64,000 bases of DNA from Hymenobacter sp. BT559 (GTDB lineage: Bacteria; Bacteroidota; Bacteroidia; Cytophagales; Hymenobacteraceae): the NCBI RefSeq assembly GCF_016427535.1, contig NZ_JAELXV010000002.1, forward strand, positions 806,001 to 870,000, read 5' to 3'. Each line of letters begins with the position of its first letter. The stretch's first letter is position 1. The notes beneath the pieces are model-generated. The model was given only the letters and a program-made list of their open reading frames with translations. It ran no database searches and was not told the DNA's origin. Positions 7,970-15,989 of this stretch are shown in pieces. The translations under genes and the position numbers were made by a program.

Positions 7970-10900
7970 CTAGAACAGGTAGCGAACGCCCAATTGGCCC
8001 TGCCAGCGCGAGGCCAGTTGGTCGATGGAGTAGGTAGCCGGCGAGCTGTATGTGAAGGCTGGCCGGTTGTACTGGTTGGCGCTGTAGCTGGTCGAGAGGT
8101 TGCCGGCTGCGTCGGCAAAGGCCACTTGCGAGAGGCCAGTACCTAGAGTCGAGTTGAAGGTGTTGGGCACGAAGTACTGGCGGCCCCAGTTCTTGTTGAG
8201 CATATTGCCCACGTTCTGGATGTCGAACGAAATCTGGATGGTGTGGCGGGCCGGAATCTGGCCGGCTTCGTTAGCTTCTAGCTTGCCGAGCTTGGCCTCT
8301 ACCATGAAGCGCACGTCGGCTTGGTTGTTCCAGGGCGTGCGGGCGGCATTGCGCTCGGCATACTGGCCGCGGCGATTCTTGAGGTAAGAGTCGTTGTCGA
8401 TGAAGCTGCTGAGAGCCGCATACTGTGCGCCGCTGGCATCGAGGGCAAAGCCCGTGGGGTTTACGCTAGTAGCTACGCGGTTGACAAGGGTAATATCGGT
8501 AGCCGAGCCGGGAATGTAGGCGAGCTGCACGTTCTGCTGGCCGTTGCCCAAGAAGTTGTTGTTGTACACCCAAGTGTAAGGCGAGCCGCTGGCGTAAGTC
8601 AGGACCGAGGTAAAGTAGCCCGTGAAACGCTGACCTAGGCCGTGGTGCAGGTTAATGCTGGCTACCACGCGGTGACGCAGGTCAAAGTTGGAGTACGACA
8701 GAGCCGGGTCATTCACGTTCAGAGCTGGGTTCAGTTCCCAGTTGCTCTGGGGCGAGTTGCGGATACCGTTGCTGATGTCCTTGCTCACACCGTAGGTATA
8801 GGCGGCGCTCAGGTCTAGCAGGTTCACGAAGGTCTTGCCTACCGAGCCCGTAAGCTGGTAGCGGCGGCCTTGGTTAGTGTTGGTCAGCAGGAAGGCATTC
8901 GAGAAGGCCGTGTTCACCTTGGCATTGCCGCCGGCCGGGGCCGAGTAGCGCGGCGACTGGGTCGGGCCCTGGGCGAAGTAAGTAGCGTTGTCGGTCAGGT
9001 TAATATTCTGAAACTTCACGTCTTGCAGCACTTCCGTGTACAAGCCTTCTACCGAAGCCCGGAAGCCCATAGGCAGCTTGAAATCAACAGCCAGCGACGA
9101 GCGCCAGATTTGCGGCATCTTGAAGTCGGGGTCGATAAGGTTGATTTCGGTAGTATTCTGAGCTGAAGCCGGCAGCTGTGCATAAATCTGGTTAGGATTC
9201 TGGTTGAGCAGATACTTATTGCCGGCCGCCAGGTTGCCGCTGGTAGGTTGCAGGTTGTTGGCATCCACCGAGTTGTAGTTGATGCCGTTGTTGTAGTAGG
9301 CATATCCCAGCCACGCAAACGGAATGCGGCCCGTGAATAAACCCGTACCCCCGCGCACTACGATAGTGCCATCGCCCTTGGCGTCATAGTTGAAGCCCAG
9401 ACGCGGCGACACTTGAATACGGCCCAGAATGTTGTTATTAAGGTCCGTCCAAGGCGTGTGCGAATACGTCTGGTTCAGGGTGCGGACGTCGTTCTGGGGG
9501 TTGTTTACTAAGGCCGTGTTCAGGGCTGGGGCCGTAGGCAACGAGGTGAGGTCAAAGCGGATACCGGGCGTGATTTTCAGGCGGTCAGTCACGTTCCACT
9601 CGTCCTGCAAGTAGGCTGAGTATAGGTTGACATTAAACGAAGCTGACGGGTTATTATAGTTGTACTCATAGCTATTATCGGTCTTGTTGTAAGTACCGCG
9701 AATACGCGTCGGCTGGTCGTTCAAAAACTGCGATACGCTGTTATACTCGATGCGGCCGTTCCAGGAGTTAATGAAGCCGTAGTCAATCTTGTACAGCTCG
9801 TTGTGGGTACCTAGGGTCAGCGTGTGGTTGCCCACGAAGTAGGTTAGGTTATCGGTAATTTCGAAGGTCTTGGTGCGGGTATTGAAGATGCTCGCCTCAC
9901 GGTCAGAGCCCAGCAAAATCTGGTTCGAGCCGCGGTAGTACGAGCCTGAATACAGCGTGTTGTCGCCGGCTGAGGCGCCCACGTTATTAATCTGCACCGC
10001 CGGAAACAGGGTGCTCTGGCCACCCAGCAGCGAGCGGTAGTCGTGAATGTTGGTGTAGCCCAGAATAAGGTTGTTGGCAATCTTACTGCTGAAGTTCGAT
10101 TTCACTTCCAGCACCGTCGAGTTTTGCAGGTTGTTCTGGTTGAAGTCCTGCGAGCCAAATTTGAACAAGCTGCCCGAGCGCTCTAGGTTAGTAGCGTCTG
10201 ACTTTACATAGTTGTGGCGCAGCGCGATGCTCGTCTTTTCATCGAGGTTGAAGTCGAGGCGACCGAAGATTTTATCGCTGTTGGCGTGGATGTTATAGTT
10301 GTTGTACTCGCCTACGTTATAGCCGTAGGTGGTTTGCAGCTTGTTGGCGATGAGCTGGGCCAGGTCTTGCGACACCGGCGAGCCGGGCGTGCCTGCGCCG
10401 TAGAATTGCGGCTCTTGGCGGCGGGCTATTTCGCCGTTCACGAAGAAAAATAGCTTATTCTTTACGATGGGGCCACCTAGGCGGAAACCGGTCTGGTAGT
10501 CGTGGTAGCTGCTGCCAATGCGGTTGCGGTCGCCGTCGATGCTGCGGCCCGTAATATTTTGGTTGCGGCCGTAGCCGTACACCGAGCCGTGGAAGTCGTT
10601 GGTGCCCGAGCGCGTTACGGCGTTAATCGAGCCGCCCGTAAAGTTGCCCAGCTTCACGTCGAACGGCGCCACTGATGCTTGAATCTCCTGAATAGCGTCG
10701 AGCGAAATCGGGTTGGCGCGGGCCGACGAGCCCGGCAGGCCCGAGGTGCCGCCCTGCCCACCTAGGGAAGGCGAAAAGCCGATGGCGTCGTTGTTCACGG
10801 CACCATCCAGCGTGATGTTATTGTAGCGGAACGACGAGCCCGCAAACGAGTTATTCGAGTTGCGCGGGTCGAGGCGCGTAAAGTCTTGAATGCTGCGCGA

Positions 10901-11356
10901 AATAGTGGGCAGCTGCTGAATGGCTTCCTTGCCCACGTTGGTGCCCGCGCCGGTCTTGGTGGCCTGCGTGTTGCCCGTAATCACAACTTCATTCAGCGCC
11001 TGTGCCTCGGCAGCCAGCGTAAAGTTGAGGCGCGTGGTGTTGCCTAGGGTCAGGAATACACCGCTCACGGTCTGCGGCTTATATCCCACGTAAGTCACCG
11101 TCACGGTGTAGGGCCCGCCGGGCGCCAGGTTCGGGATGCTAAAGCGGCCGTCTACCTCGGTGCCAGTGCCGCGCTTGGTGCCGGTGGGCACATTGGTAGC
11201 CACAACGGTAACGCCGATGAGCTCTTCGTTCGTATCAGAAATGACCTTGCCGCTTATTGACGAGGTAGTGACCTGCGCCGAGGCCCAATGGGCAAGCAGC
11301 AGGAAGAGAAAAACGGCCAGTCGGGTTGCGGGCCGGCCTAGGGTAGGGGTGCGCAT
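7970..11356 (-). CDS. TonB-dependent receptor, Oar-like, with carboxypeptidase-regulatory-like N-terminal domain
   Basis: 1128 residues from the ATG at 11356, chosen because a clear signal peptide follows (LAVFLFLLLAHWASAQ). Residues about 20-115 form a carboxypeptidase regulatory-like domain (SGKVISDTNEELIGVTVVAT, YVGYKPQTV), then a plug domain (NEVVITGN, LDGAVNNDAIG, INAVTRSGTNDFHGSVYGYGRN) and a long beta-barrel ending ...LGVRYLF with a terminal aromatic residue, as expected for outer-membrane insertion. The plug and barrel resemble the OmpA-related Oar proteins of myxobacteria and Bacteroidota rather than SusC; no SusD-like partner is adjacent. Substrate unknown. An in-frame start 30 codons upstream would only lengthen the region before the signal peptide. 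Confidence 0.92.
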   Translation of the reverse strand: MRTPTLGRPATRLAVFLFLLLAHWASAQVTTSSISGKVISDTNEELIGVTVVATNVPTGTKRGTGTEVDGRFSIPNLAPGGPYTVTVTYVGYKPQTVSGVFLTLGNTTRLNFTLAAEAQALNEVVITGNTQATKTGAGTNVGKEAIQQLPTISRSIQDFTRLDPRNSNNSFAGSSFRYNNITLDGAVNNDAIGFSPSLGGQGGTSGLPGSSARANPISLDAIQEIQASVAPFDVKLGNFTGGSINAVTRSGTNDFHGSVYGYGRNQNITGRSIDGDRNRIGSSYHDYQTGFRLGGPIVKNKLFFFVNGEIARRQEPQFYGAGTPGSPVSQDLAQLIANKLQTTYGYNVGEYNNYNIHANSDKIFGRLDFNLDEKTSIALRHNYVKSDATNLERSGSLFKFGSQDFNQNNLQNSTVLEVKSNFSSKIANNLILGYTNIHDYRSLLGGQSTLFPAVQINNVGASAGDNTLYSGSYYRGSNQILLGSDREASIFNTRTKTFEITDNLTYFVGNHTLTLGTHNELYKIDYGFINSWNGRIEYNSVSQFLNDQPTRIRGTYNKTDNSYEYNYNNPSASFNVNLYSAYLQDEWNVTDRLKITPGIRFDLTSLPTAPALNTALVNNPQNDVRTLNQTYSHTPWTDLNNNILGRIQVSPRLGFNYDAKGDGTIVVRGGTGLFTGRIPFAWLGYAYYNNGINYNSVDANNLQPTSGNLAAGNKYLLNQNPNQIYAQLPASAQNTTEINLIDPDFKMPQIWRSSLAVDFKLPMGFRASVEGLYTEVLQDVKFQNINLTDNATYFAQGPTQSPRYSAPAGGNAKVNTAFSNAFLLTNTNQGRRYQLTGSVGKTFVNLLDLSAAYTYGVSKDISNGIRNSPQSNWELNPALNVNDPALSYSNFDLRHRVVASINLHHGLGQRFTGYFTSVLTYASGSPYTWVYNNNFLGNGQQNVQLAYIPGSATDITLVNRVATSVNPTGFALDASGAQYAALSSFIDNDSYLKNRRGQYAERNAARTPWNNQADVRFMVEAKLGKLEANEAGQIPARHTIQISFDIQNVGNMLNKNWGRQYFVPNTFNSTLGTGLSQVAFADAAGNLSTSYSANQYNRPAFTYSSPATYSIDQLASRWQGQLGVRYLF

Positions 11357-11701
11357 AGAAAGGGGGTTATGCCAATGCGCCTGCAAAGTTCCCCCACGGT
11401 ATAAGCTAATTAAGGCTTCATAAATTATCAAATTATTGGTAATCAACAGAAGCTGTAATACTGGCGTAACATAGCCACCGCTGCTGTTGCCCCCAAGCGC
11501 ACTCCTATATTAATAAGGTATGGCAAGGCTCACCAACCAACTGCTTCGGGGCGCAGTTATACTGTTTAACAAGTAAAACCACTCAGTCGCAGGGTAAATA
11601 GCCCTACTGGCCGTTAAAGGCCCTGGCGCAATAGCTTTGCCACTCACCTTTGTATCACCCAACGTTGCTCCTGGCGCCGCTGGCCCAGGCATCTCCCCGC
11701 T
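11357..11701. other. Divergent intergenic region between TonB receptor and yicC
   Basis: 345 bp serving two divergent genes. The half next to the receptor is AT-rich (11400-11450). A near-consensus -7 element CACCTTTG sits at 11645-11652 for yicC, 50 nt before its ATG. I saw no RNA gene, ORF or strong hairpin here. Confidence 0.5.
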
Positions 11702-12616
11702 ATGTTGCTATCCATGACCGGCTTCGGCCAGGCCCACCGCGAAACCGACCGCTATACCGCTACGGTAGAGCTGCGCTCGCTCAACTCCAAAACCCTCGAC
11801 CTCACTCTGCGCCTACCGCGCTTTCTGCAAGCCCACGAACTCGACATCCGGCAGCAAATCACCAAAGCACTGCTGCGTGGCAAAGTTAATTTTAACCTCG
11901 ATTTTGCGCGCACAACCACCACTGCCACGGTGGCCGTGCCGCTCAACCGCGAAGCCCTGCTGGCCGCTTTTCACGAGCTGCAAGCCGTGGCCCAGCACCT
12001 AGGCCTGCCCACCGGCGAAGACACCCTGCTGGCGGCCCTGCGCCTGCCCGGCGTTGTGCCAAGCGCGGCCGAGCAGGCGCAGGCTGCCCAAGCCGAAGCC
12101 GGCCCCGCCGATGAGCCCACCTGGGCCGAACTGCAACCGCTGCTTACCGAGGCGCTGGCCGCTATGCAACAGTTTCGCCACGACGAAGGCCAAACGCTTC
12201 AGGCCGAGATACTAAGCTACATCGCCACCATTCGGCAGCAACTGGCTGCCATCGAGCTGCACGACCCACAGCGTGTTGCGCACGTGCGCCAGCGCCTCGC
12301 GGCGCATTTGGCCGAGCTTGCTCAGCACGAGCAGTTCAATGCTACGCGCTTCGAGCAAGAGGTACTATACTATATAGAGAAGCTAGATATAGCCGAGGAG
12401 AAAGTGCGCCTAGCAGCTCATTTAAACTATTTCGAGTTAGCAATTCAGCAGCCCGATGAGGCAGTAGGCAAAAAGCTAGGCTTCCTGGCGCAGGAAATAG
12501 GCCGTGAAATCAATACGATAGGTTCGAAGGCCAATGATGCCACCGTACAGCACTTAGTAGTAGGCATGAAAGAGGAGTTGGAAAAAATCAAGGAGCAGCT
12601 CAACAACATTTTGTGA
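11702..12616 (+). CDS. yicC: YicC family protein (endoribonuclease-like)
   Basis: 304 residues, the normal length for the family. The N-terminus LSMTGFGQA with VELRSLNSKTLDL is the hallmark of YicC_N, and the C-terminus (FNATRFEQEVLYYIEKLDIAEEKVRLAAHL ... GKKLGFLAQEIGREINTIGSKANDA) is the conserved DUF1732 block. E. coli YicC is an endoribonuclease implicated in RNA turnover, and in B. subtilis the relative YloC has similar activity; the role in this organism is inferred. In many genomes the gene precedes gmk (guanylate kinase), but here a secreted protein follows after an AT-rich gap. Confidence 0.93.
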   Translation: MLLSMTGFGQAHRETDRYTATVELRSLNSKTLDLTLRLPRFLQAHELDIRQQITKALLRGKVNFNLDFARTTTTATVAVPLNREALLAAFHELQAVAQHLGLPTGEDTLLAALRLPGVVPSAAEQAQAAQAEAGPADEPTWAELQPLLTEALAAMQQFRHDEGQTLQAEILSYIATIRQQLAAIELHDPQRVAHVRQRLAAHLAELAQHEQFNATRFEQEVLYYIEKLDIAEEKVRLAAHLNYFELAIQQPDEAVGKKLGFLAQEIGREINTIGSKANDATVQHLVVGMKEELEKIKEQLNNIL

Positions 12617-12926
12617 TTACTACAAAAATATTTTTTGAAAAAAGTACTGCATCTTTCGGATTAGGTATTGCATATTTCTAATAAAATGAATGTTTTATAA
12701 ATATGATTTATTGGGTTTTTATTAGATGCTTTACTTTATTAATCATTCATAAATAGTCTGTATATAAGCATTTTAATAAAATTAATTGTTAAGCTAAAAT
12801 TTGATTTATCGAGCCTCCGGAGTCCTATTTCCTTGTGCAACGGAATTTGGATTTTGCTTGTAACTTAGATTCCACAAAGGACGAAGAGCTATTTCAACTC
12901 ACTCACCCTCTTACTTTTTTACTTTT
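12617..12926. other. AT-rich intergenic region upstream of a secreted-protein gene
   Basis: 310 bp. The segment 12630-12815 is strikingly AT-rich against the GC-rich window and contains runs of A and T. It holds no ORF of note and no perfect TAnnTTTG box. It probably carries the promoter of the gene at 12927 and possibly the end of the yicC transcript. Confidence 0.6.
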
Positions 12927-13469
12927 ATGAAGTCACTCATACTAACTCTGCTGGTCTCGCTGTCGGGCCTGCTGATGGCAGCTCGGCCCGCTTCAGAAAT
13001 CGAGCTGATAAAAAAGCGAGTGTTGAGCGAGCGCGTAGAAGTACTGATTCCGAAAGGCTTCGAACTGATGACCGAGCAGCAGATGGATTTCATCTACTCG
13101 CACGCTAGCAGCCGGCCTAGCGTAGTGTTCACCAACAACAACCTGGTGACGCTGTCCTTCAACTACTCTGACAATGAAGCCGACCAAGACATGGTCGATG
13201 TGTACCAAAGCAGCTTCTCCAAAACCTACCACAAGCAGTACAAGCAAACCACGTGGTTTGGTGAGGGTGTGAAGGAGGTTTCGGGCCGCAAAGTGGGCTA
13301 CCTCGAATTTATGAAGCCGGAGATGGGCCACGAAGTTTATACGCTGGTGTTCTTCACCGACGTGCAAGGCAAGCTGCTCATCTGCACCTTTAACTGCGCC
13401 GACCGCCAGAAGCCCGAATGGGAGCCGCTGGCTAAGAAAATCTTGAACTCGTTGAAAGCCAACGGGTAA
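12927..13469 (+). CDS. Small secreted or periplasmic protein of unknown function
   Basis: 180 residues with a signal peptide (MKSLILTLLVSLSGLLMAARP). The mature part looks like a compact alpha/beta domain: IPKGFELMTEQQMDFIY, then a central pattern in which the protein scores its own fit, VSGRKVGYLEF, and VYTLVFFTDVQGKLLICTFNC, ending WEPLAKKILNSLK. This layout recalls the PsbP/DcrB-like lipoprotein fold, in which a short secreted domain is followed by ...ILNSLK, but I cannot confirm the family. Preceded by an AT-rich promoter region and followed by a UUCG-capped hairpin and an intrinsic terminator, so it appears to be monocistronic. Confidence 0.8.
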   Translation: MKSLILTLLVSLSGLLMAARPASEIELIKKRVLSERVEVLIPKGFELMTEQQMDFIYSHASSRPSVVFTNNNLVTLSFNYSDNEADQDMVDVYQSSFSKTYHKQYKQTTWFGEGVKEVSGRKVGYLEFMKPEMGHEVYTLVFFTDVQGKLLICTFNCADRQKPEWEPLAKKILNSLKANG

Positions 13470-13474
13470 ACGAG

Positions 13475-13492
13475 TTCCGCCTTCGGGCGGAA
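13475..13492 (+). other. UUCG-tetraloop hairpin in the 3' untranslated region
   Basis: TTCCGCC and GGCGGAA pair perfectly around a TTCG loop, starting 6 nt after the stop codon at 13469. UUCG loops are exceptionally stable in RNA. No T-tract follows, so it is more likely an RNA-stabilising 3' hairpin than the terminator itself, which lies about 80 nt downstream. Confidence 0.6.
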
Positions 13493-13570
13493 AGTGGGGG
13501 ATACTTGTGACAGATTATTAGTGCATTAGGTTAGCGTTATAACAAGACTTATTCTATTATTTTATAAGAA

Positions 13571-13601
13571 AACCCCGGCCGGTTAGCGGTCGGGGTTTTT
13601 T
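13571..13601 (+). terminator. Intrinsic terminator of the secreted-protein gene
   Basis: A 10-bp stem (13571-13580 with 13588-13597, one G-T pair) with a 7-nt loop and a run of six T. It faces the convergent M28 peptidase fragment. Confidence 0.85.
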
Positions 13602-13618
13602 AATGCCACGGTGGGTAC

Positions 13619-14386
13619 CTAGGGCCGGGCGCCTAGGTCATCTAGAAAATCGCGCACCAGCCCAAACGCGCCCGCAAACCCTGCTAGCGATAGCGCGGCT
13701 GGTACATCGTGCACATCGTGGTAGGCTTGGCTGCCACCGCGGGTGTACAGAAAAAACGCTGGTACACCCGCTTCCGAGAAGGGAAAATGGTCGGAATTGG
13801 CGGCGCGGCCGCGGGCGGTGAGACGTGGCAGGTAGTGGTGCGCGTCGTTGAGAGCCATGAGGCGCTGGTAGGCGTGCTCGTATACTTTGCCATTGACTAC
13901 GGTAGCACCTTCCTCACCGGTACCTAGGAGGTCGAGGTTGACCAAAAACTTGATGCGCGGCAGCGGCACTAGTGGGTGCGCCACAAAGTAGCGCGAGCCC
14001 ACCAGCCCCGCTTCTTCGGCGCCGAATAGCAGAAACACGACCGAACAGGCCGGTTGGTTTTCGGGGCGGGCATAGTGGGAGGCTAGCTCCAATAGCAGCG
14101 CCACACCGCTGGCATTGTCATTGGCGCCTGAGAAGTAGGTCTTGCTGCCCATCATCCCTAGGTGGTCGTAGTGGGCCGATACTACCAGAAAGCTATCGGG
14201 CTGGGTACGGCCGCGGACGATTGCGGCGAGGTTCTGCGTCTGGTAGTTGCGCTTGAGTTCGGCGTCCACGCTAAGTGTAGCAGTGAAGGGAACAGCCGTA
14301 TTGCTGATTTGAGCCAGTGGCCATTTGGAAGCCAGTACCTCTAGGTGAGGCTGCTTACCCTGCTGCGCAGCATGGAAGCGGTTAAT
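13619..14386 (-). pseudogene. C-terminal catalytic part of an M28 metallopeptidase, separated from its N-terminal part by a frameshift
   Basis: The open frame 14386-13619 encodes AAQQGKQPHLEVLASKW onward and then a full M28 catalytic domain: VVSAHYDHLG, FSGANDNASG, LFGAEEAGLVG, LVNLDLLGTG and AYHDVHD, so all expected zinc ligands are present. There is no sensible start codon before the conserved region; the first candidate is a GTG at 14269, already inside the domain. The preceding half of the peptidase is in a different frame of the upstream gene, which ends at 14341. The frames overlap at 14344-14386, so a single-base insertion or deletion there would join them. It could be a real inactivating mutation, a sequencing error or, less likely, programmed frameshifting. 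The stop codon lies within CCTAGG. Confidence 0.75.
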
Positions 14387-15375
14387 TTATTGACCAATAC
14401 AATGCGCGCCTCATACATTCTTTCCCATCTAGCCAGCAAATCAGCATTGCTAGGTGCAACTAATTGGCTTTCGGCACGTTGACTTAATACTAAGAATTGG
14501 TTCAGTTTTCGGTCTAAGTAGCCGGCCAATAATTCTCGTGCCTTGGCATCGCCTCCATGCAGGGCGGCGGTGTCGGCTGGGATAAGCGTGGCCGCCGTGA
14601 TAGTAGTACTGGGCGATTCAGGTGAAACAATAAAATCGATGCCTGGCGTGAAAGATAAAGCAGGTACGGAAGACCGATTTTGGGAGCTAAGTCGTAGCTC
14701 CATCTTGCCCGGAAACGTATTCACGTCCAGCGTGAACGGCTGCGTAAAATCGAGGGCAAGCGGCTGTAGACCCAACTGGCGCAGCCGGCCACGTAAGTAC
14801 GCGGCGGCTTTGTGCTCGCCACCTTGCACGTAGCCGCGCCCGTGCAGCTTCGGCGCCGCTAGTGCCTCAATAGTGCGGTGAGCGCGCCCTAGGTTGGGTG
14901 ACTGGGCTTTGGCCGAGTGGGCAAAAAAAAGGCTGCTGCTCAAGAGCAGCAGCAGTACCAGCGGCGTGGCCACTTGGCGGCGCGACCACCAGTGCCAGCC
15001 TCCGCTAACCAGTAGCAGCGCCAGCGCGGCCCCTAGGCTATCGCCGACCAGGTCTGACCATTCGGCTTGGCGCCCCACCGCCATGAGGTATTGCAGAATC
15101 TCTATGAGTCCCCCAAATAGTACACTGCCGATGAGTACGGGCATGGCCGGCCGCTGCGCCAGCGCGGGCCAGCGACGCTGCTGCCGCAGGGCCACCCAGC
15201 TTAGCACGGCCAGCACGGCAAACACCCCGGCGTGGGCCGCGGTGTCGAAGGCTAGCAGCTTCCAGTCGGGAGTGTGGGGCATCTCCTTAGCCGGCGTGAG
15301 CGTGAGCACCAGCATAATGATGGCCCACAGCACGGGCGGCACGGCGTAAAATTTTCGGGAGGAAAGCTGGGTCAT
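14341..15375 (-). CDS. VanZ-like membrane protein fused to the N-terminal half of an M28 peptidase (truncated by frameshift)
   Basis: 344 residues from the ATG at 15375. Residues 1-140 are a VanZ-like domain with four helices (FYAVPPVLWAIIMLVLTLTP, then a second and third helix with GGLIEILQYL, and the last with GDSLGAALALLL). Without a stop it continues into a signal-peptide-like segment (LVLLLLLSSSLFFAHSAKAQ) and the N-terminal region of a secreted M28 peptidase (LHGRGYVQGGEHKAAAYL). It ends abruptly at VSSLT where the peptidase frame shifts. Either the two are genuinely fused or the peptidase starts internally, for example at the GTG just before TPLVLLLL. In related genomes vanZ follows gcvH as here. 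An in-frame start at 15462 is rejected because it lies inside the gcvH terminator. Confidence 0.7.
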   Translation of the reverse strand: MTQLSSRKFYAVPPVLWAIIMLVLTLTPAKEMPHTPDWKLLAFDTAAHAGVFAVLAVLSWVALRQQRRWPALAQRPAMPVLIGSVLFGGLIEILQYLMAVGRQAEWSDLVGDSLGAALALLLVSGGWHWWSRRQVATPLVLLLLLSSSLFFAHSAKAQSPNLGRAHRTIEALAAPKLHGRGYVQGGEHKAAAYLRGRLRQLGLQPLALDFTQPFTLDVNTFPGKMELRLSSQNRSSVPALSFTPGIDFIVSPESPSTTITAATLIPADTAALHGGDAKARELLAGYLDRKLNQFLVLSQRAESQLVAPSNADLLARWERMYEARIVLVNKLTASMLRSRVSSLT

Positions 15376-15421
15376 AAAGAATAGATACGGAGTAGCTGAG
15401 GCGAATAAGCGAAGAGAAGTT

Positions 15422-15470
15422 AAAAAAGAACGCCATGCCGAACGCGGAGCGTTCTGGGGCATGGCGTTCT
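15422..15470 (-). terminator. Intrinsic terminator of gcvH
   Basis: A long hairpin at 15427-15470 (outer arms AGAACGCCATGCC and complement, inner stem AACGC/GCGTT around GGA), followed on the minus strand by six T. It lies 20 nt past the gcvH stop. Confidence 0.85.
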
Positions 15471-15489
15471 GAAGCGGCGTAGGGCGGAC

Positions 15490-15870
15490 CTAGGCGCCTA
15501 CCAATTCGCTATAAGCTTCGGCGGTCATCAATTCGTCGATTTCGGCGGGGTTGCCAATAGACATTTTAATAATCCAGCCATCGCCGTAGGGGTCCGAGTT
15601 TACGGTTTCGGGGGCGTCGGCCAGCTTGGCGTTTACTTCGAGCACGGTGCCCGTGATGGGGCTGAACAGGTCAGAAACCGTCTTCACGGCCTCTACAGTG
15701 CCAAATACATCGTGCTGCGCGATGTCCTTATCTACGGTATCAACGTCCACGTACACAATATCGCCGAGCTCGCGCTGCGCGTGGTCGGTGATGCCGATGT
15801 ACGCCACGTCGCCTTCGACGCGCAGCCATTCGTGGTCTTTGGTGTAGTGCAGGGTGGCGGGGAAATCCAT
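15490..15870 (-). CDS. gcvH: Glycine cleavage system H protein
   Basis: 126 residues from the ATG at 15870 ([15 protein letters not shown]). Carries the lipoyl arm that shuttles the aminomethyl group between the P, T and L proteins of the glycine cleavage complex. The lipoylation motif [12 protein letters not shown] places the modified lysine at residue 63, matching the family. The ORF is open 33 codons upstream, but the conserved N-terminus and a TACTTTTG promoter element at 15915-15922 support the shorter start. Lies between sprA and vanZ, an order known from other Bacteroidota. Its TAG stop is part of a CCTAGG palindrome. Confidence 0.97.
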   Translation of the reverse strand: MDFPATLHYTKDHEWLRVEGDVAYIGITDHAQRELGDIVYVDVDTVDKDIAQHDVFGTVEAVKTVSDLFSPITGTVLEVNAKLADAPETVNSDPYGDGWIIKMSIGNPAEIDELMTAEAYSELVGA

Positions 15871-15914
15871 GAGGTAAAAAGGGCGCTGAATAAATGAGTA
15901 AAGAAGAGGTGCGG

Positions 15915-15922
15915 CAAAAGTA
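15915..15922 (-). promoter_or_regulatory. Promoter -7 element of gcvH
   Basis: TACTTTTG on the minus strand fits TAnnTTTG and lies 45 nt before the gcvH ATG. No matching TTG at the -33 position was seen. Confidence 0.5.
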
Positions 15923-15989
15923 CGCCGCCGCGGGCAGTAGCCCTTGTTGAAAAATTGAGCAACGGCCACTTTACGCGTTTACACCGCGG

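Noticed and set aside
7861..7970. The 32-nt palindrome at 7916 as an operator
   Set aside because: Position directly after the receptor stop codon and GC-rich stem with TTT fit a terminator better.
14920..14935. Run of eight A (plus strand) in the VanZ-M28 junction as a phase-variation tract
   Set aside because: It lies in the signal-peptide segment, and slippage there would not connect the two M28 frames, because the catalytic frame opens only after 14386.
15376..15462. Upstream start of the VanZ gene at 15462
   Set aside because: That stretch is the gcvH terminator hairpin; the VanZ signature begins at 15375.
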